14,359 bases of DNA from CAWBCI01 sp963787195. Lineage in GTDB: Bacteria > Bacteroidota > Bacteroidia > Bacteroidales > JAGOPY01. The stretch covers positions 1 to 14,359 of the forward strand of contig CAWBCI010000001.1 of NCBI GenBank assembly GCA_963787195.1. The letters run 5' to 3'. The position numbers were made by a program, and so were the translations under genes. The notes below the pieces were generated by a model. That model made no database searches. It saw nothing but the letters and a program-made list of their open reading frames with translations, and was not told where the DNA came from. Below, piece after piece: positions 1-5,856 of this stretch (the first letter of the stretch is position 1; each line of letters begins with the position of its first letter).

Positions 1-129
1 GTTGCCATGCTATACATGGGGATCCCGGTTTCACTCAATGTGGACTTAATTCTTAGTGGAGGTGAATTTCAGGCAAATAATTTCTGCCAGCAAATGCTTC
101 AGCTTTTAACAAAAATGCTAAAAAAGTAA
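1..129 (+). CDS. 3' end of an unidentified protein (partial, 42 codons)
   Basis: The first frame of the window is open from base 1 to a TAA at 127-129 and encodes 42 residues ending in LLTKMLKK. An internal ATG lies at base 7, but an upstream start outside the window is more likely. The visible part reads as a short hydrophobic strand (AMLYMGIPVSLNVDLILSGG) followed by an amphipathic helix, which would suit the C-terminal end of an alpha/beta fold. I do not recognise the family. It is on the same strand as the TauE-like gene 49 bp downstream, and I see no TAnnTTTG box or clear terminator between them, so co-transcription is possible. Confidence 0.5.
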   Translation, partial: VAMLYMGIPVSLNVDLILSGGEFQANNFCQQMLQLLTKMLKK

Positions 130-178
130 TTTTTTTTACACTATATGTAAGTAATCGCTCGCATAAATCATTCAAACA

Positions 179-931
179 ATGCTCTACTCTATAGTTTTTT
201 TCATTATTGCCATTGCCTCCTTCATATTCGCTATGCTTGGACTGGGGGGTGGAATGGTATACGTCCCGGTTTTAAACTGGGCCGGATATGATATGGTATC
301 GGTGGCTATTCCCTTAGGGCTGCTACTGAATGGATTGAATACCTTGTTAGTCCTTATCCCCTTCGCGAAGAAAAAGCTGGTCGACTGGAAAGGCGGGGCG
401 GTAATGGCTGCCACCGCTTTGATAGCCTCCCCCCTTGGAGCTATGATGAGCGATAAGGTCCCTGTTAATATGCTGAAAATTCTGTTTGCCGCGATGGTGG
501 TGGCTGCAGCCTTAAGGACTTTGTGGATCTCCAGAAGAGCTGAGCCTGAAACTATGATGTCACTTAAGAAAAGGAGTATTATCGGCTTCTTCGTAGGTGC
601 TTTTGCGGGCTTCGTTGGTGGTATGCTTGGTCTTGGAGGTGGTTTTATCATAGCTCCTATCCTGATGATGATGGGCTATAAAACAAAAACTGCCGCGGCT
701 ACCACAGCTTTTGTGGTAACCTTCTCCTCTTTCTCAGGATACCTTGGACATATGACGCAGGGACATATGAACTGGCCTTTGACGATTATTGTGGTGATCG
801 CTGTAATTATTGGCTCTCAACTGGGAGGACGCTACATGACACAAAAGGCTAAATCGAAACAGGTGAAAATAGCCTATGCCGTCGTACTGCTTCTCATTGC
901 TGCTAAGATGGTTTACGGTGTAATCGCTTAA
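179..931 (+). CDS. TauE/SafE family sulfite/organosulfur anion exporter
   Basis: This 250-residue integral inner-membrane protein has the internal duplication typical of the TauE/SafE family: MLGLGGGMVYVPVL near residues 19-32 and MLGLGGGFIIAPIL near 149-162, each opening one half of the protein. Hydrophobic segments lie at about 3-20, 42-62, 73-90, 100-117, 134-160, 172-190, 200-217 and 230-249, with basic loops (KKK 64-66, KKR 130-132) between them. Family members export sulfite, sulfoacetate or related small anions, and some act as importers; the substrate cannot be read from sequence. The ATG at 179 begins directly with the first membrane segment. The porin-like gene starts 3 bp after the stop, so the two are almost certainly co-transcribed and may act on the same solute. 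Confidence 0.9.
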   Translation: MLYSIVFFIIAIASFIFAMLGLGGGMVYVPVLNWAGYDMVSVAIPLGLLLNGLNTLLVLIPFAKKKLVDWKGGAVMAATALIASPLGAMMSDKVPVNMLKILFAAMVVAAALRTLWISRRAEPETMMSLKKRSIIGFFVGAFAGFVGGMLGLGGGFIIAPILMMMGYKTKTAAATTAFVVTFSSFSGYLGHMTQGHMNWPLTIIVVIAVIIGSQLGGRYMTQKAKSKQVKIAYAVVLLLIAAKMVYGVIA

Positions 932-934
932 ATC

Positions 935-1927
935 ATGAAAAGAAATATCTGTTTAATATTCATGCTACTGGCCCTTGTTCATACAACATCCGCCCAGGAT
1001 AAAACTCAGAATAAGGTCGACTGGAATGGCTATACTCAGCTTCGTTTTACAACAAACTTCAATGATGTTCATTCATTTGCCATGCGAAGAATGAAACTCT
1101 GGATACATTCTACACCGGCATTCAACCAGCATTGGGGCTTCAAGGTCCAGACTACCATCACCAGCAATCAAAACGAAAAATTCCTTCTGCAAGATGTGGA
1201 GGCCTTTTACAAGAATAAAAATTTCAGGCTGAATATAGGCCAGTTTATCCCGCACTACAGCCTGCAACGTTTTCAACCCGATTATGAAGTTCCCTTAACG
1301 GAAAGGGCGGGCGTTATCAATGCCCTGATCCCTGATGGTACTTTAGGTGTCAGGGATATCGGAATAGAAGGAAGTTTTCAGAATTCAGACAAAAATTTTG
1401 AAACATGGCTGGGAATATTTAATGGAAACGGAATTAAAGAATACCGTTTGGCAAATAATGGCTTCATGATAAGCAACAAAACAGACGCATATTTCTTCAG
1501 CCGCCATTTAAATGTGGGTTTTTCACTTATGTTTCGGAAGGCGGATAATCTTCAATTGTCCAAAATATTGCCTGACTCGGTTTTATATTCCGGCAACGAT
1601 TTCCGTTATAATTTTTTTGCTGAATTTCAATACAGAATATTCCAGATCCAGGCGGAATACCTCTTTGCAAATCTGAATAATGATATAGCTGATGGTTATT
1701 ACGTCCTGGGACAGATAAATCTCGGGAAAAACCAGATAGTCGCTTCCTATAATCAATATAATGACCTTATAGAAAGTACTGACAATCTGCCTGAAATCCA
1801 TTTAGCTTATAATTATTTACTGAATCATGACAAATTAAAGCTCATGCTGGATAACTGGGTTCAGGTCAAGGGGGGCAAACTGGAAAACTATTATGCAACG
1901 TTGCAATTTCAAATTTTCTTCAATTAA
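935..1927 (+). CDS. Phosphate-selective porin O/P-like outer-membrane beta-barrel protein
   Basis: This 330-residue protein has a classic signal peptide: KR at 2-3, a hydrophobic core ICLIFMLLALV, and a signal peptidase I site after TTSA (cleavage before Q21). The mature part begins with a barrel-like strand (WNGYTQLRFTTNFND) and continues as alternating aromatic and polar strands. It contains segments typical of the OprO/OprP-like group, such as the RRMKLWIHSTPAFNQHWGFK region near 51-70 and LNIGQFIPHYSLQRF near 99-113. It ends in the aromatic C-terminus LQFQIFFN expected for BAM-assembled barrels. The family forms anion-selective channels. Position 3 bp after the exporter gene suggests an outer-membrane partner. 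Solute specificity, including phosphate, is not shown. The family call is by pattern and moderately secure; the outer-membrane location is very likely. Confidence 0.8.
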   Translation: MKRNICLIFMLLALVHTTSAQDKTQNKVDWNGYTQLRFTTNFNDVHSFAMRRMKLWIHSTPAFNQHWGFKVQTTITSNQNEKFLLQDVEAFYKNKNFRLNIGQFIPHYSLQRFQPDYEVPLTERAGVINALIPDGTLGVRDIGIEGSFQNSDKNFETWLGIFNGNGIKEYRLANNGFMISNKTDAYFFSRHLNVGFSLMFRKADNLQLSKILPDSVLYSGNDFRYNFFAEFQYRIFQIQAEYLFANLNNDIADGYYVLGQINLGKNQIVASYNQYNDLIESTDNLPEIHLAYNYLLNHDKLKLMLDNWVQVKGGKLENYYATLQFQIFFN

Positions 1928-2049
1928 TTTCCTTTTTTCAATTAAATGAATGCAGATGAACATCTTACAAAAATATAATCCAAATCAAACGAAAACTTTA
2001 CTTAAATGCGATACACAAATTCTATATTAATTTTTAAAATTTTAACATC

Positions 2050-2655
2050 ATGACAAATCCAAAAGACTGGCTCGAATTCGGGCAAAAATTTCACGGACAT
2101 AAATGCCCTGCCATGCCAATGGGCCTGAGAGTGGGCGCAGCAGCAATGAATGCATTGGGGGTCGAACGTGCACAGGATGGACAATTAATAGCTTATGTTG
2201 ATCTTGGTGATGACCATTGCGCCACCTGTTATGCCGATGGTTTGCAGGTAATTATGGGAACTACCTTCGGAAAGGGAAATATCAGCAAAACCCACAAGGG
2301 CAAATGGGCCGTGATAGTAGTTGACAAGAAAAGCGGTAAAGCAGTGAGGGTAACTCCAAAAGCCGAAGCCATGCAGGCCAATAAACAAACTTCCTTTTTC
2401 AAGGATTACCGCGAAAAAGGTATCCCGGCAAGCAAGGTACCCGCTGAAGTTGTGGAACCCCTGGTTAATAATGTAATGAATGCGCCGGCGGATAAACTCC
2501 TGAATATCTCTGAAGTATTCGACTATGAGCTGAATCTGAAAGCCCATAGCTTCAACAGCTTTGTATGCGAAGAATGTGGTGAAATGACTGTTATGGAATA
2601 TGGCAGGATCAAAGGGGATAAAAAAGTCTGCATAGATTGTGCTGCAACTAAATAA
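2050..2655 (+). CDS. FmdE-family protein with C-terminal zinc ribbon
   Basis: This 201-residue protein carries the FmdE signature near its start, FHGHKCPAMPMGLR (H15, H17, C19), followed by the second conserved block HCATCYADGLQ (C57, C60) and GTTFGKGN (70-77). The C-terminal 30 residues form a separate zinc-ribbon-like module with CEEC at 173-176 and CIDC at 194-197. The family is named after a gene in a molybdenum formylmethanofuran dehydrogenase operon. Bacterial members occur widely and their biochemical role is not established, though metal or metal-cofactor handling is often suggested. No formylmethanofuran genes are visible here. A strong terminator 20 bp downstream makes it the last gene of its transcript. 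A 12-bp AT palindrome (2034-2045) abuts the start; no Shine-Dalgarno is seen. The gap to the porin gene is 122 bp, so it may have its own promoter. Confidence 0.85.
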   Translation: MTNPKDWLEFGQKFHGHKCPAMPMGLRVGAAAMNALGVERAQDGQLIAYVDLGDDHCATCYADGLQVIMGTTFGKGNISKTHKGKWAVIVVDKKSGKAVRVTPKAEAMQANKQTSFFKDYREKGIPASKVPAEVVEPLVNNVMNAPADKLLNISEVFDYELNLKAHSFNSFVCEECGEMTVMEYGRIKGDKKVCIDCAATK

Positions 2656-2676
2656 ACGCTCTTATTAATTAATTTC

Positions 2677-2709
2677 AAAAGGCTGAATTTCATGAAGTTC
2701 AGCCTTTTT
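2677..2709 (+). terminator. Rho-independent terminator after the FmdE-family gene
   Basis: GGCTGAA (2681-2687) pairs with TTCAGCC (2698-2704) around a 10-nt loop. The preceding AAAA (2677-2680) pairs with the first T residues of the TTTTT run at 2705-2709. The A-tract/stem/T-tract layout could work in both directions, but the only gene ending here is the FmdE-family one. Confidence 0.85.
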
Positions 2710-2878
2710 CATATCCCGTAAATTAAGAATTGCAAGCTTCATTATTTGATAAATCATTTAAGGGTTTTCTTCATAAAAATAATTTTTTCCCGGAACGCTC
2801 TCATTTCCATGATATCATCTTATAAATAAAATGTTGATATAAATATTAAAATAATATAAATATCTCGATATTATGACT

Positions 2879-2886
2879 TATATTTG
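2879..2886 (+). promoter_or_regulatory. Bacteroidota-type -7 box TATATTTG
   Basis: The sequence matches TAnnTTTG exactly. No TTTG lies at the ideal upstream spacing, so only the -7 half is supported. It would start an RNA near 2890, with a leader of about 290 nt before the small ORF at 3177 and with the inverted repeat 2947-3003 inside that leader. Confidence 0.4.
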
Positions 2887-2946
2887 ATTTTTATAAACTT
2901 TTCCACTATTTATATGTTATTATAGTATCGATTATTGTCATTATTG

Positions 2947-3003
2947 TATTCCAGGTAAAATTGCCTTCAATTCAAAATTTCAAAACAAAATCAACCTGGA
3001 ATA
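2947..3003. repeat. Perfect 10-bp inverted repeat TATTCCAGGT / ACCTGGAATA
   Basis: The left arm is 2947-2956, the right arm 2994-3003, and the 37-nt spacer is A-rich. There is no T-tract after the right arm, so it is not a standard terminator. It could fold in the RNA from the box at 2879 or be a protein-binding site. The function is unknown. Confidence 0.5.
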
Positions 3004-3176
3004 AGTAATGGACGGATTGACAGACGCTTACCACTTCTATACTCGAGAATGATTTATTGTCTAAAAATAATCCAAGCATGATGGTTTAATATGTAGAAAT
3101 TAGGCTATTGCATTAATAACTAACACATTAATCAAATAAGTAGTAGCGAAACAATTAAATTGAAAGGATCCATGTT

Positions 3177-3335
3177 ATGTATGAAAAGAAGCCTATCGTT
3201 TTTAAATCTCCGGATGTTACAAAATTGCAAGAAGTAATTATTGACATCAGGACAAGAATCTATATCGCTATGGATGCTGATCCTGAAGAAGCAAAAAGCA
3301 GGTACATCTCCCGCTTTAGTTATAAAAAATCATAA
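3177..3335 (+). CDS. Small hypothetical protein, 52 residues
   Basis: This short ORF begins MYEKKPIVFK and ends RFSYKKS. It has a good Shine-Dalgarno-like AAAGGA at 3163-3168, 8 nt before the ATG, which is unusual in this AT-leader genome and selects this start over the out-of-frame ATG at 3172. The protein is soluble, with a likely strand (PIVF), a helix (TKLQEV), a strand (IIDIRTRIYIAM) and an acidic-to-basic helix (DPEEAKSRYISR). Codon use is normal for the window, in contrast to the surrounding AT-rich DNA. I do not recognise a family and assign no function. It stands alone, about 500 bp after the FmdE terminator and 228 bp before the aminotransferase gene. Confidence 0.55.
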   Translation: MYEKKPIVFKSPDVTKLQEVIIDIRTRIYIAMDADPEEAKSRYISRFSYKKS

Positions 3336-3410
3336 AACATTCAGGGACCGGAAGAATTGAAGTCCCAATTCCTCTCCAGACAAAACATTGATTTCTGTTC
3401 CGGATATTCA

Positions 3411-3443
3411 AGAATATTCTCATTTTTACTGCCTATGAGAATA
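3411..3443. repeat. Palindrome and 9-bp hairpin downstream of the small ORF
   Basis: AGAATATTCT (3411-3420) is a perfect 10-bp palindrome. Overlapping it, TATTCTCAT (3415-3423) pairs with ATGAGAATA (3435-3443) around an 11-nt loop. There is no T-tract, so this is a weak terminator candidate. It lies 36 bp upstream of the -7 box at 3479 and could instead be an operator for the aminotransferase gene. Confidence 0.4.
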
Positions 3444-3478
3444 ATCCAGCTATCCTAAAGCTGAACATGCAAAATTTC

Positions 3479-3486
3479 TATCTTTG
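3479..3486 (+). promoter_or_regulatory. -7 box TATCTTTG for the aminotransferase gene
   Basis: This is an exact TAnnTTTG match 77 bp before the start codon at 3564, predicting a leader of about 75 nt. I do not see TTTG at the expected upstream distance, so the -33 half is weak or absent. Confidence 0.5.
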
Positions 3487-3563
3487 CAGAGGTATATTTA
3501 TATAAAATATCCCCCCCTTATTCTATTAATTGTCGTTGATTTCGTTTAAAATAGAATTTTAAC

Positions 3564-4697
3564 ATGTTGTACGCATCCAGGCCCTCATTGGGTGAAGAAG
3601 AACTGAAACTGATTCAGGAAGTATTTGAATCGAAGTGGTTAGGAATGGGAACTTATGTTCAGGACTTCGAAACAGAAATTAAAAATTATATTGGGGGAGG
3701 GAATGTAATTGCAGTGAATACCGGAACTTCAGCTCTGCATATTGGTATAGAGGCACTTGGAATAGGCCCGGGAGATGAAGTAATAGTGCCTTCCCTGACA
3801 TTTTGCGCCGGTGTACAGGTAATCACAGCTGTGGGTGCAAAACCTGTATTTTGCGAAATCTCCCCATCTGATTTAAACCTGGATATAGAAGATGTAAAAA
3901 GCAAAATCACTGCGAATACCAGGGCCATCATGCCGGTCCATTATAGTGGAATTGCCTGTAATATGGATGAACTTCTTGGCATAAAAGAAAAGTTTGGGAT
4001 ACGGATTATTGAAGATGCGGCCCATGCTTTCGGCTCTTCATACAAAGGAAAGAAAATCGGTAGTTTCGGGGATATTTGCTGCTTCAGTTTTGATCCGATT
4101 AAAAATATTACCTGTGGGGAAGGCGGTGCCATTGTGGTTCATGATGAAGAATTTGCCGCTCTGATACGGAAAAAACGTGTTTTGGGTATTGACAAAGACG
4201 GATGGTCCAGACATAGCCAAAACCAGGTTAAGGACTACGATGTATCCGTCCAGGGTTATCGCTACCATATGAGTAATATCAATGCAGCCATTGGTTTGGC
4301 ACAGCTTAAGAAAATTGATAAATTCCTGGAGAAGAAAAGGGCCTTGCTGGACTATTATAACGAACGTTTCTCAAAGATTGACCAGGTAGCCACGCTTCAG
4401 TGGAATCCTGCTGAAACATTTCCTTTTTCTTATGTTCTTAAAATAAAGAATAATTTAAGGGACCCTTTAATGGTTTTCCTGAAAGAACATGGAATTCTCG
4501 CAGGATTAAATTACATCCCCAATCATCTGCATAGCTTTTTCCAATACGGATATGAATTACCGATAACGGATAAAGTATATTCCGAAATCCTTTCTTTGCC
4601 TTTTTATGTTGATTTAAGTTTTGAAGAAGCTGAAATGGTAGTCCGGACTGTTGAAAATTTCTTCGAAACTGTAAATCTTACAGAAAATCAAGAATAA
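3564..4697 (+). CDS. DegT/DnrJ/EryC1/StrS-family PLP aminotransferase
   Basis: This 377-residue fold-type I PLP enzyme has the usual family length. Visible landmarks in order are the N-terminal WLGMGTYVQDFE, the PLP-phosphate region NTGTSALHIGIEALG (52-66), GDEVIVPSLTF (70-80), IIEDAAHAFGSSYKG (148-162; D151 should contact the pyridine nitrogen), and SFDPIKNITCGEGG (175-188), where K180 is the predicted Schiff-base lysine. The later GYRYHMSNINAAIGLAQL matches the conserved GYNYRMsnI block. Family members usually transaminate keto-sugar nucleotides for surface polysaccharide or antibiotic sugars, and a few are sensory or dehydrating variants. No glycosyltransferase or sugar-nucleotide gene lies nearby, so the substrate is open. 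The ArfB-like gene starts 31 bp after the stop and is probably co-transcribed. The promoter candidate is at 3479-3486. Confidence 0.9.
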   Translation: MLYASRPSLGEEELKLIQEVFESKWLGMGTYVQDFETEIKNYIGGGNVIAVNTGTSALHIGIEALGIGPGDEVIVPSLTFCAGVQVITAVGAKPVFCEISPSDLNLDIEDVKSKITANTRAIMPVHYSGIACNMDELLGIKEKFGIRIIEDAAHAFGSSYKGKKIGSFGDICCFSFDPIKNITCGEGGAIVVHDEEFAALIRKKRVLGIDKDGWSRHSQNQVKDYDVSVQGYRYHMSNINAAIGLAQLKKIDKFLEKKRALLDYYNERFSKIDQVATLQWNPAETFPFSYVLKIKNNLRDPLMVFLKEHGILAGLNYIPNHLHSFFQYGYELPITDKVYSEILSLPFYVDLSFEEAEMVVRTVENFFETVNLTENQE

Positions 4698-4728
4698 AAA
4701 TAAGAGATCCCATTAAGAAATTGATCCA

Positions 4729-5148
4729 ATGGAAAGTCCTTTATCAGGCCGGGATTTTAGCGCTGAACTGCAATTTACTGCTTCCAGGAGTAGCGGGGCA
4801 GGAGGACAGAATGTTAACAAGGTAAACACCAAGGTTGAACTTCGTTTTGACATCAGCTCTTCCGCTCTACTATCTGACAAAGAAAAATCCCTGATCTTTG
4901 TTAAGCTTGCTAATCGTATTAATTCTGAGGGCATCCTGATCCTCACCAGTCAGGTGGCGCGCAGCCAGTTTGAGAACAGGGAAAAAGTCACTGAAAAGTT
5001 TTACAAGCTGATCCGGCAGGCCCTCACACCCCGTAAAAGAAGAATTGCCACCTCTCCTACTCTGGGATCACTTGAGCGCAAAAAGAAAGAAAAGAAGCTG
5101 ATTTCGGATAAAAAATCCAAACGAAAAAATCCTGAAATTGATGAATGA
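4729..5148 (+). CDS. arfB: ArfB-like peptidyl-tRNA hydrolase (ribosome rescue)
   Basis: This 139-residue protein matches the ArfB/YaeJ/ICT1 family in length and layout. It has a single release-factor catalytic domain with SRSSGAGGQNVNKVNTKVELRFDI at residues 19-42 (GGQ at 25-27). The tail is strongly basic (KRRIATSP, then ERKKKEKKLISDKKSKRK); in the family it enters the empty mRNA channel of stalled ribosomes. There are no codon-recognition domains, so it is not RF1 or RF2. The predicted role is hydrolysis of peptidyl-tRNA on ribosomes that have run off the mRNA end. It follows the aminotransferase gene by 31 bp on the same strand with no promoter box seen. It converges with the Rrf2 gene, whose stop codon lies 53 bp away. 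Confidence 0.9.
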   Translation: MESPLSGRDFSAELQFTASRSSGAGGQNVNKVNTKVELRFDISSSALLSDKEKSLIFVKLANRINSEGILILTSQVARSQFENREKVTEKFYKLIRQALTPRKRRIATSPTLGSLERKKKEKKLISDKKSKRKNPEIDE

Positions 5149-5201
5149 TGATTTCTGAGAAAAAAAATCAGGTTAATTGAGATTGTCGGTTTCCGGATAG
5201 A

Positions 5202-5660
5202 TTAATCACTCTTCTTTTCCCATAAAGAAGAATACTCAGGAATAATTCCTTTAAAAACTGATCTTGATGCGAGTGTTTGTATACTTTCCTCTGCCATTAA
5301 CCTCTTCAAACTTTCTCGTATGGGTTTAAATTTATTATGAAGAGGACATGGATTTCTCTCATTGCATTCTTTTAAGCCAAAACCACAACCCTTGAAAACT
5401 TCCGGTCCCTGTATGGCTTCCACAACCGACAGCAGGCTTACGTTCCCCTTTAATTCGTCAAAATAAAAACCTCCCCCCTTCCCTTTGGCCGAATTTAAAA
5501 ATCCCGTACGAACCAGCCTTTGAAGTATCTTGGCAATATACGCAGAGGGAGCATCAATTTGCCCTGCTATCTCGACAACTCCCGGTTTCTTCCCCAAAGT
5601 ATTACGGTATTGGATATAAACCAGTCCTCTCAATGCATACTCTGTTTCTTTATTGAACAT
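5202..5660 (-). CDS. Rrf2-family transcriptional regulator with Fe-S cysteines (NsrR-like role proposed)
   Basis: This 152-residue protein begins with the Rrf2 N-terminus FNKETEYALRGLVYI. It has a winged helix-turn-helix at about 28-66 (VVEIAGQIDAPSAYIAKILQ, then KGKGGGFYF as the wing). C92, C99 and C105 (GCGFG...KEC...NPCPLH) are placed like the cluster ligands of NsrR and IscR; H108 follows. Family members bind a [2Fe-2S] or [4Fe-4S] cluster and lose DNA binding on exposure to NO, oxidant or iron limitation. It is divergent from a nitric oxide reductase gene, with two dyads in between, which supports an NO-sensing repressor; this role is inferred. It is not IscR by context, since no isc/suf genes are visible. 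ATG at 5660; promoter candidate at 5700-5707. Confidence 0.88.
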   Translation of the reverse strand: MFNKETEYALRGLVYIQYRNTLGKKPGVVEIAGQIDAPSAYIAKILQRLVRTGFLNSAKGKGGGFYFDELKGNVSLLSVVEAIQGPEVFKGCGFGLKECNERNPCPLHNKFKPIRESLKRLMAEESIQTLASRSVFKGIIPEYSSLWEKKSD

Positions 5661-5699
5661 GGTATCCGGATTTATTTATTGCATAAAATTAACAATTTA

Positions 5700-5707
5700 C
5701 AAAAATA
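5700..5707 (-). promoter_or_regulatory. -7 box TATTTTTG for the Rrf2 regulator
   Basis: Read on the minus strand, 5707-5700 is TATTTTTG, an exact TAnnTTTG match 39 bp before the regulator's ATG. The -33 position falls inside the dyad at 5723-5744 and is a poor TTTG match. The AT palindrome at 5711-5723 lies between the two elements, consistent with autorepression. Confidence 0.45.
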
Positions 5708-5710
5708 AAA

Positions 5711-5744
5711 AATATTTAATATTAAAAGACCTTTTTGTCTTTTA
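5711..5744. promoter_or_regulatory. Two adjacent dyads in the rrf2-qNOR intergenic region (candidate operator)
   Basis: AATAT-TTA-ATATT (5711-5723) touches a second dyad with perfect 8-bp arms, TAAAAGAC-N6-GTCTTTTA (5723-5744). The right arm of the second dyad contains the G of the -33 TTTG for the NO reductase promoter, and its left arm lies over the -33 of the opposing regulator promoter. A protein bound here would block both promoters. Binding by the neighbouring Rrf2 protein is inferred from position only; the sequence does not match the enterobacterial NsrR site closely. Confidence 0.55.
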
Positions 5745-5764
5745 TTGATTTAATTTTATATTTG
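5734..5764 (+). promoter_or_regulatory. Promoter of the NO reductase gene (TTTG-N19-TATATTTG)
   Basis: TTTG at 5734-5737 and TATATTTG at 5757-5764 are separated by 19 nt, matching the Bacteroidota housekeeping promoter closely. Transcription should begin near 5768, giving a leader of about 85 nt. This is the best promoter in the window. Confidence 0.7.
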
Positions 5765-5814
5765 CAGCAATTAATTTTCAAAAACATTATTCAGGATTTA
5801 CAATTATTAACAAC

Positions 5815-5856
5815 ATGAACTTTCAGAAAAAATCATTTAAAACCCACTTAACATGA
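5815..5856 (+). CDS. Possible 13-codon leader ORF overlapping the NO reductase start
   Basis: An ATG at 5815 opens MNFQKKSFKTHLT, whose TGA stop (5854-5856) overlaps the ATG of the NO reductase gene (5853-5855) in an ATGA arrangement. This would allow translational coupling or a leader-peptide control. It lies wholly inside the predicted leader transcript. No Shine-Dalgarno precedes it, and a 13-codon ORF can arise by chance, so translation is uncertain. Confidence 0.3.
   Translation: MNFQKKSFKTHLT

Larger units (their letters stand above)
2656..3176. other. Low-GC intergenic region, 521 bp, no recognised protein gene
   Basis: After the terminator this stretch is very AT-rich and I find no convincing ORF (the longest ATG-led reading I followed is 14 codons at 3008). 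It holds two copies of ATATAAATAT 17 bp apart (2837-2846 and 2854-2863), the dyad AATATC-TC-GATATT (2859-2872), a TATATTTG box (2879-2886) and a perfect 10-bp inverted repeat (2947-2956 / 2994-3003). No tRNA or known structured RNA was recognised. It most plausibly holds the promoter and a long leader of the small ORF at 3177, or an unannotated small RNA. Confidence 0.5.

Noticed and set aside
184..651. 155-codon minus-strand ORF inside the TauE-like gene
   Set aside because: It is the antisense shadow of the membrane protein gene, rich in Pro/Ser/Lys/Ile with no motif.
1919..1945. Direct repeat TTCAATTAA after the porin gene
   Set aside because: It is a low-complexity 9-mer in AT-rich DNA with only two copies and no associated element.
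2034..2045. 12-bp palindrome TTAAAATTTTAA before the FmdE-family start as an operator
   Set aside because: Such AT-only palindromes are expected by chance in these leaders, and no nearby regulator supports it.
3564..4697. Part of a surface-polysaccharide locus
   Set aside because: No glycosyltransferase, epimerase or flippase gene lies within the window on either side.
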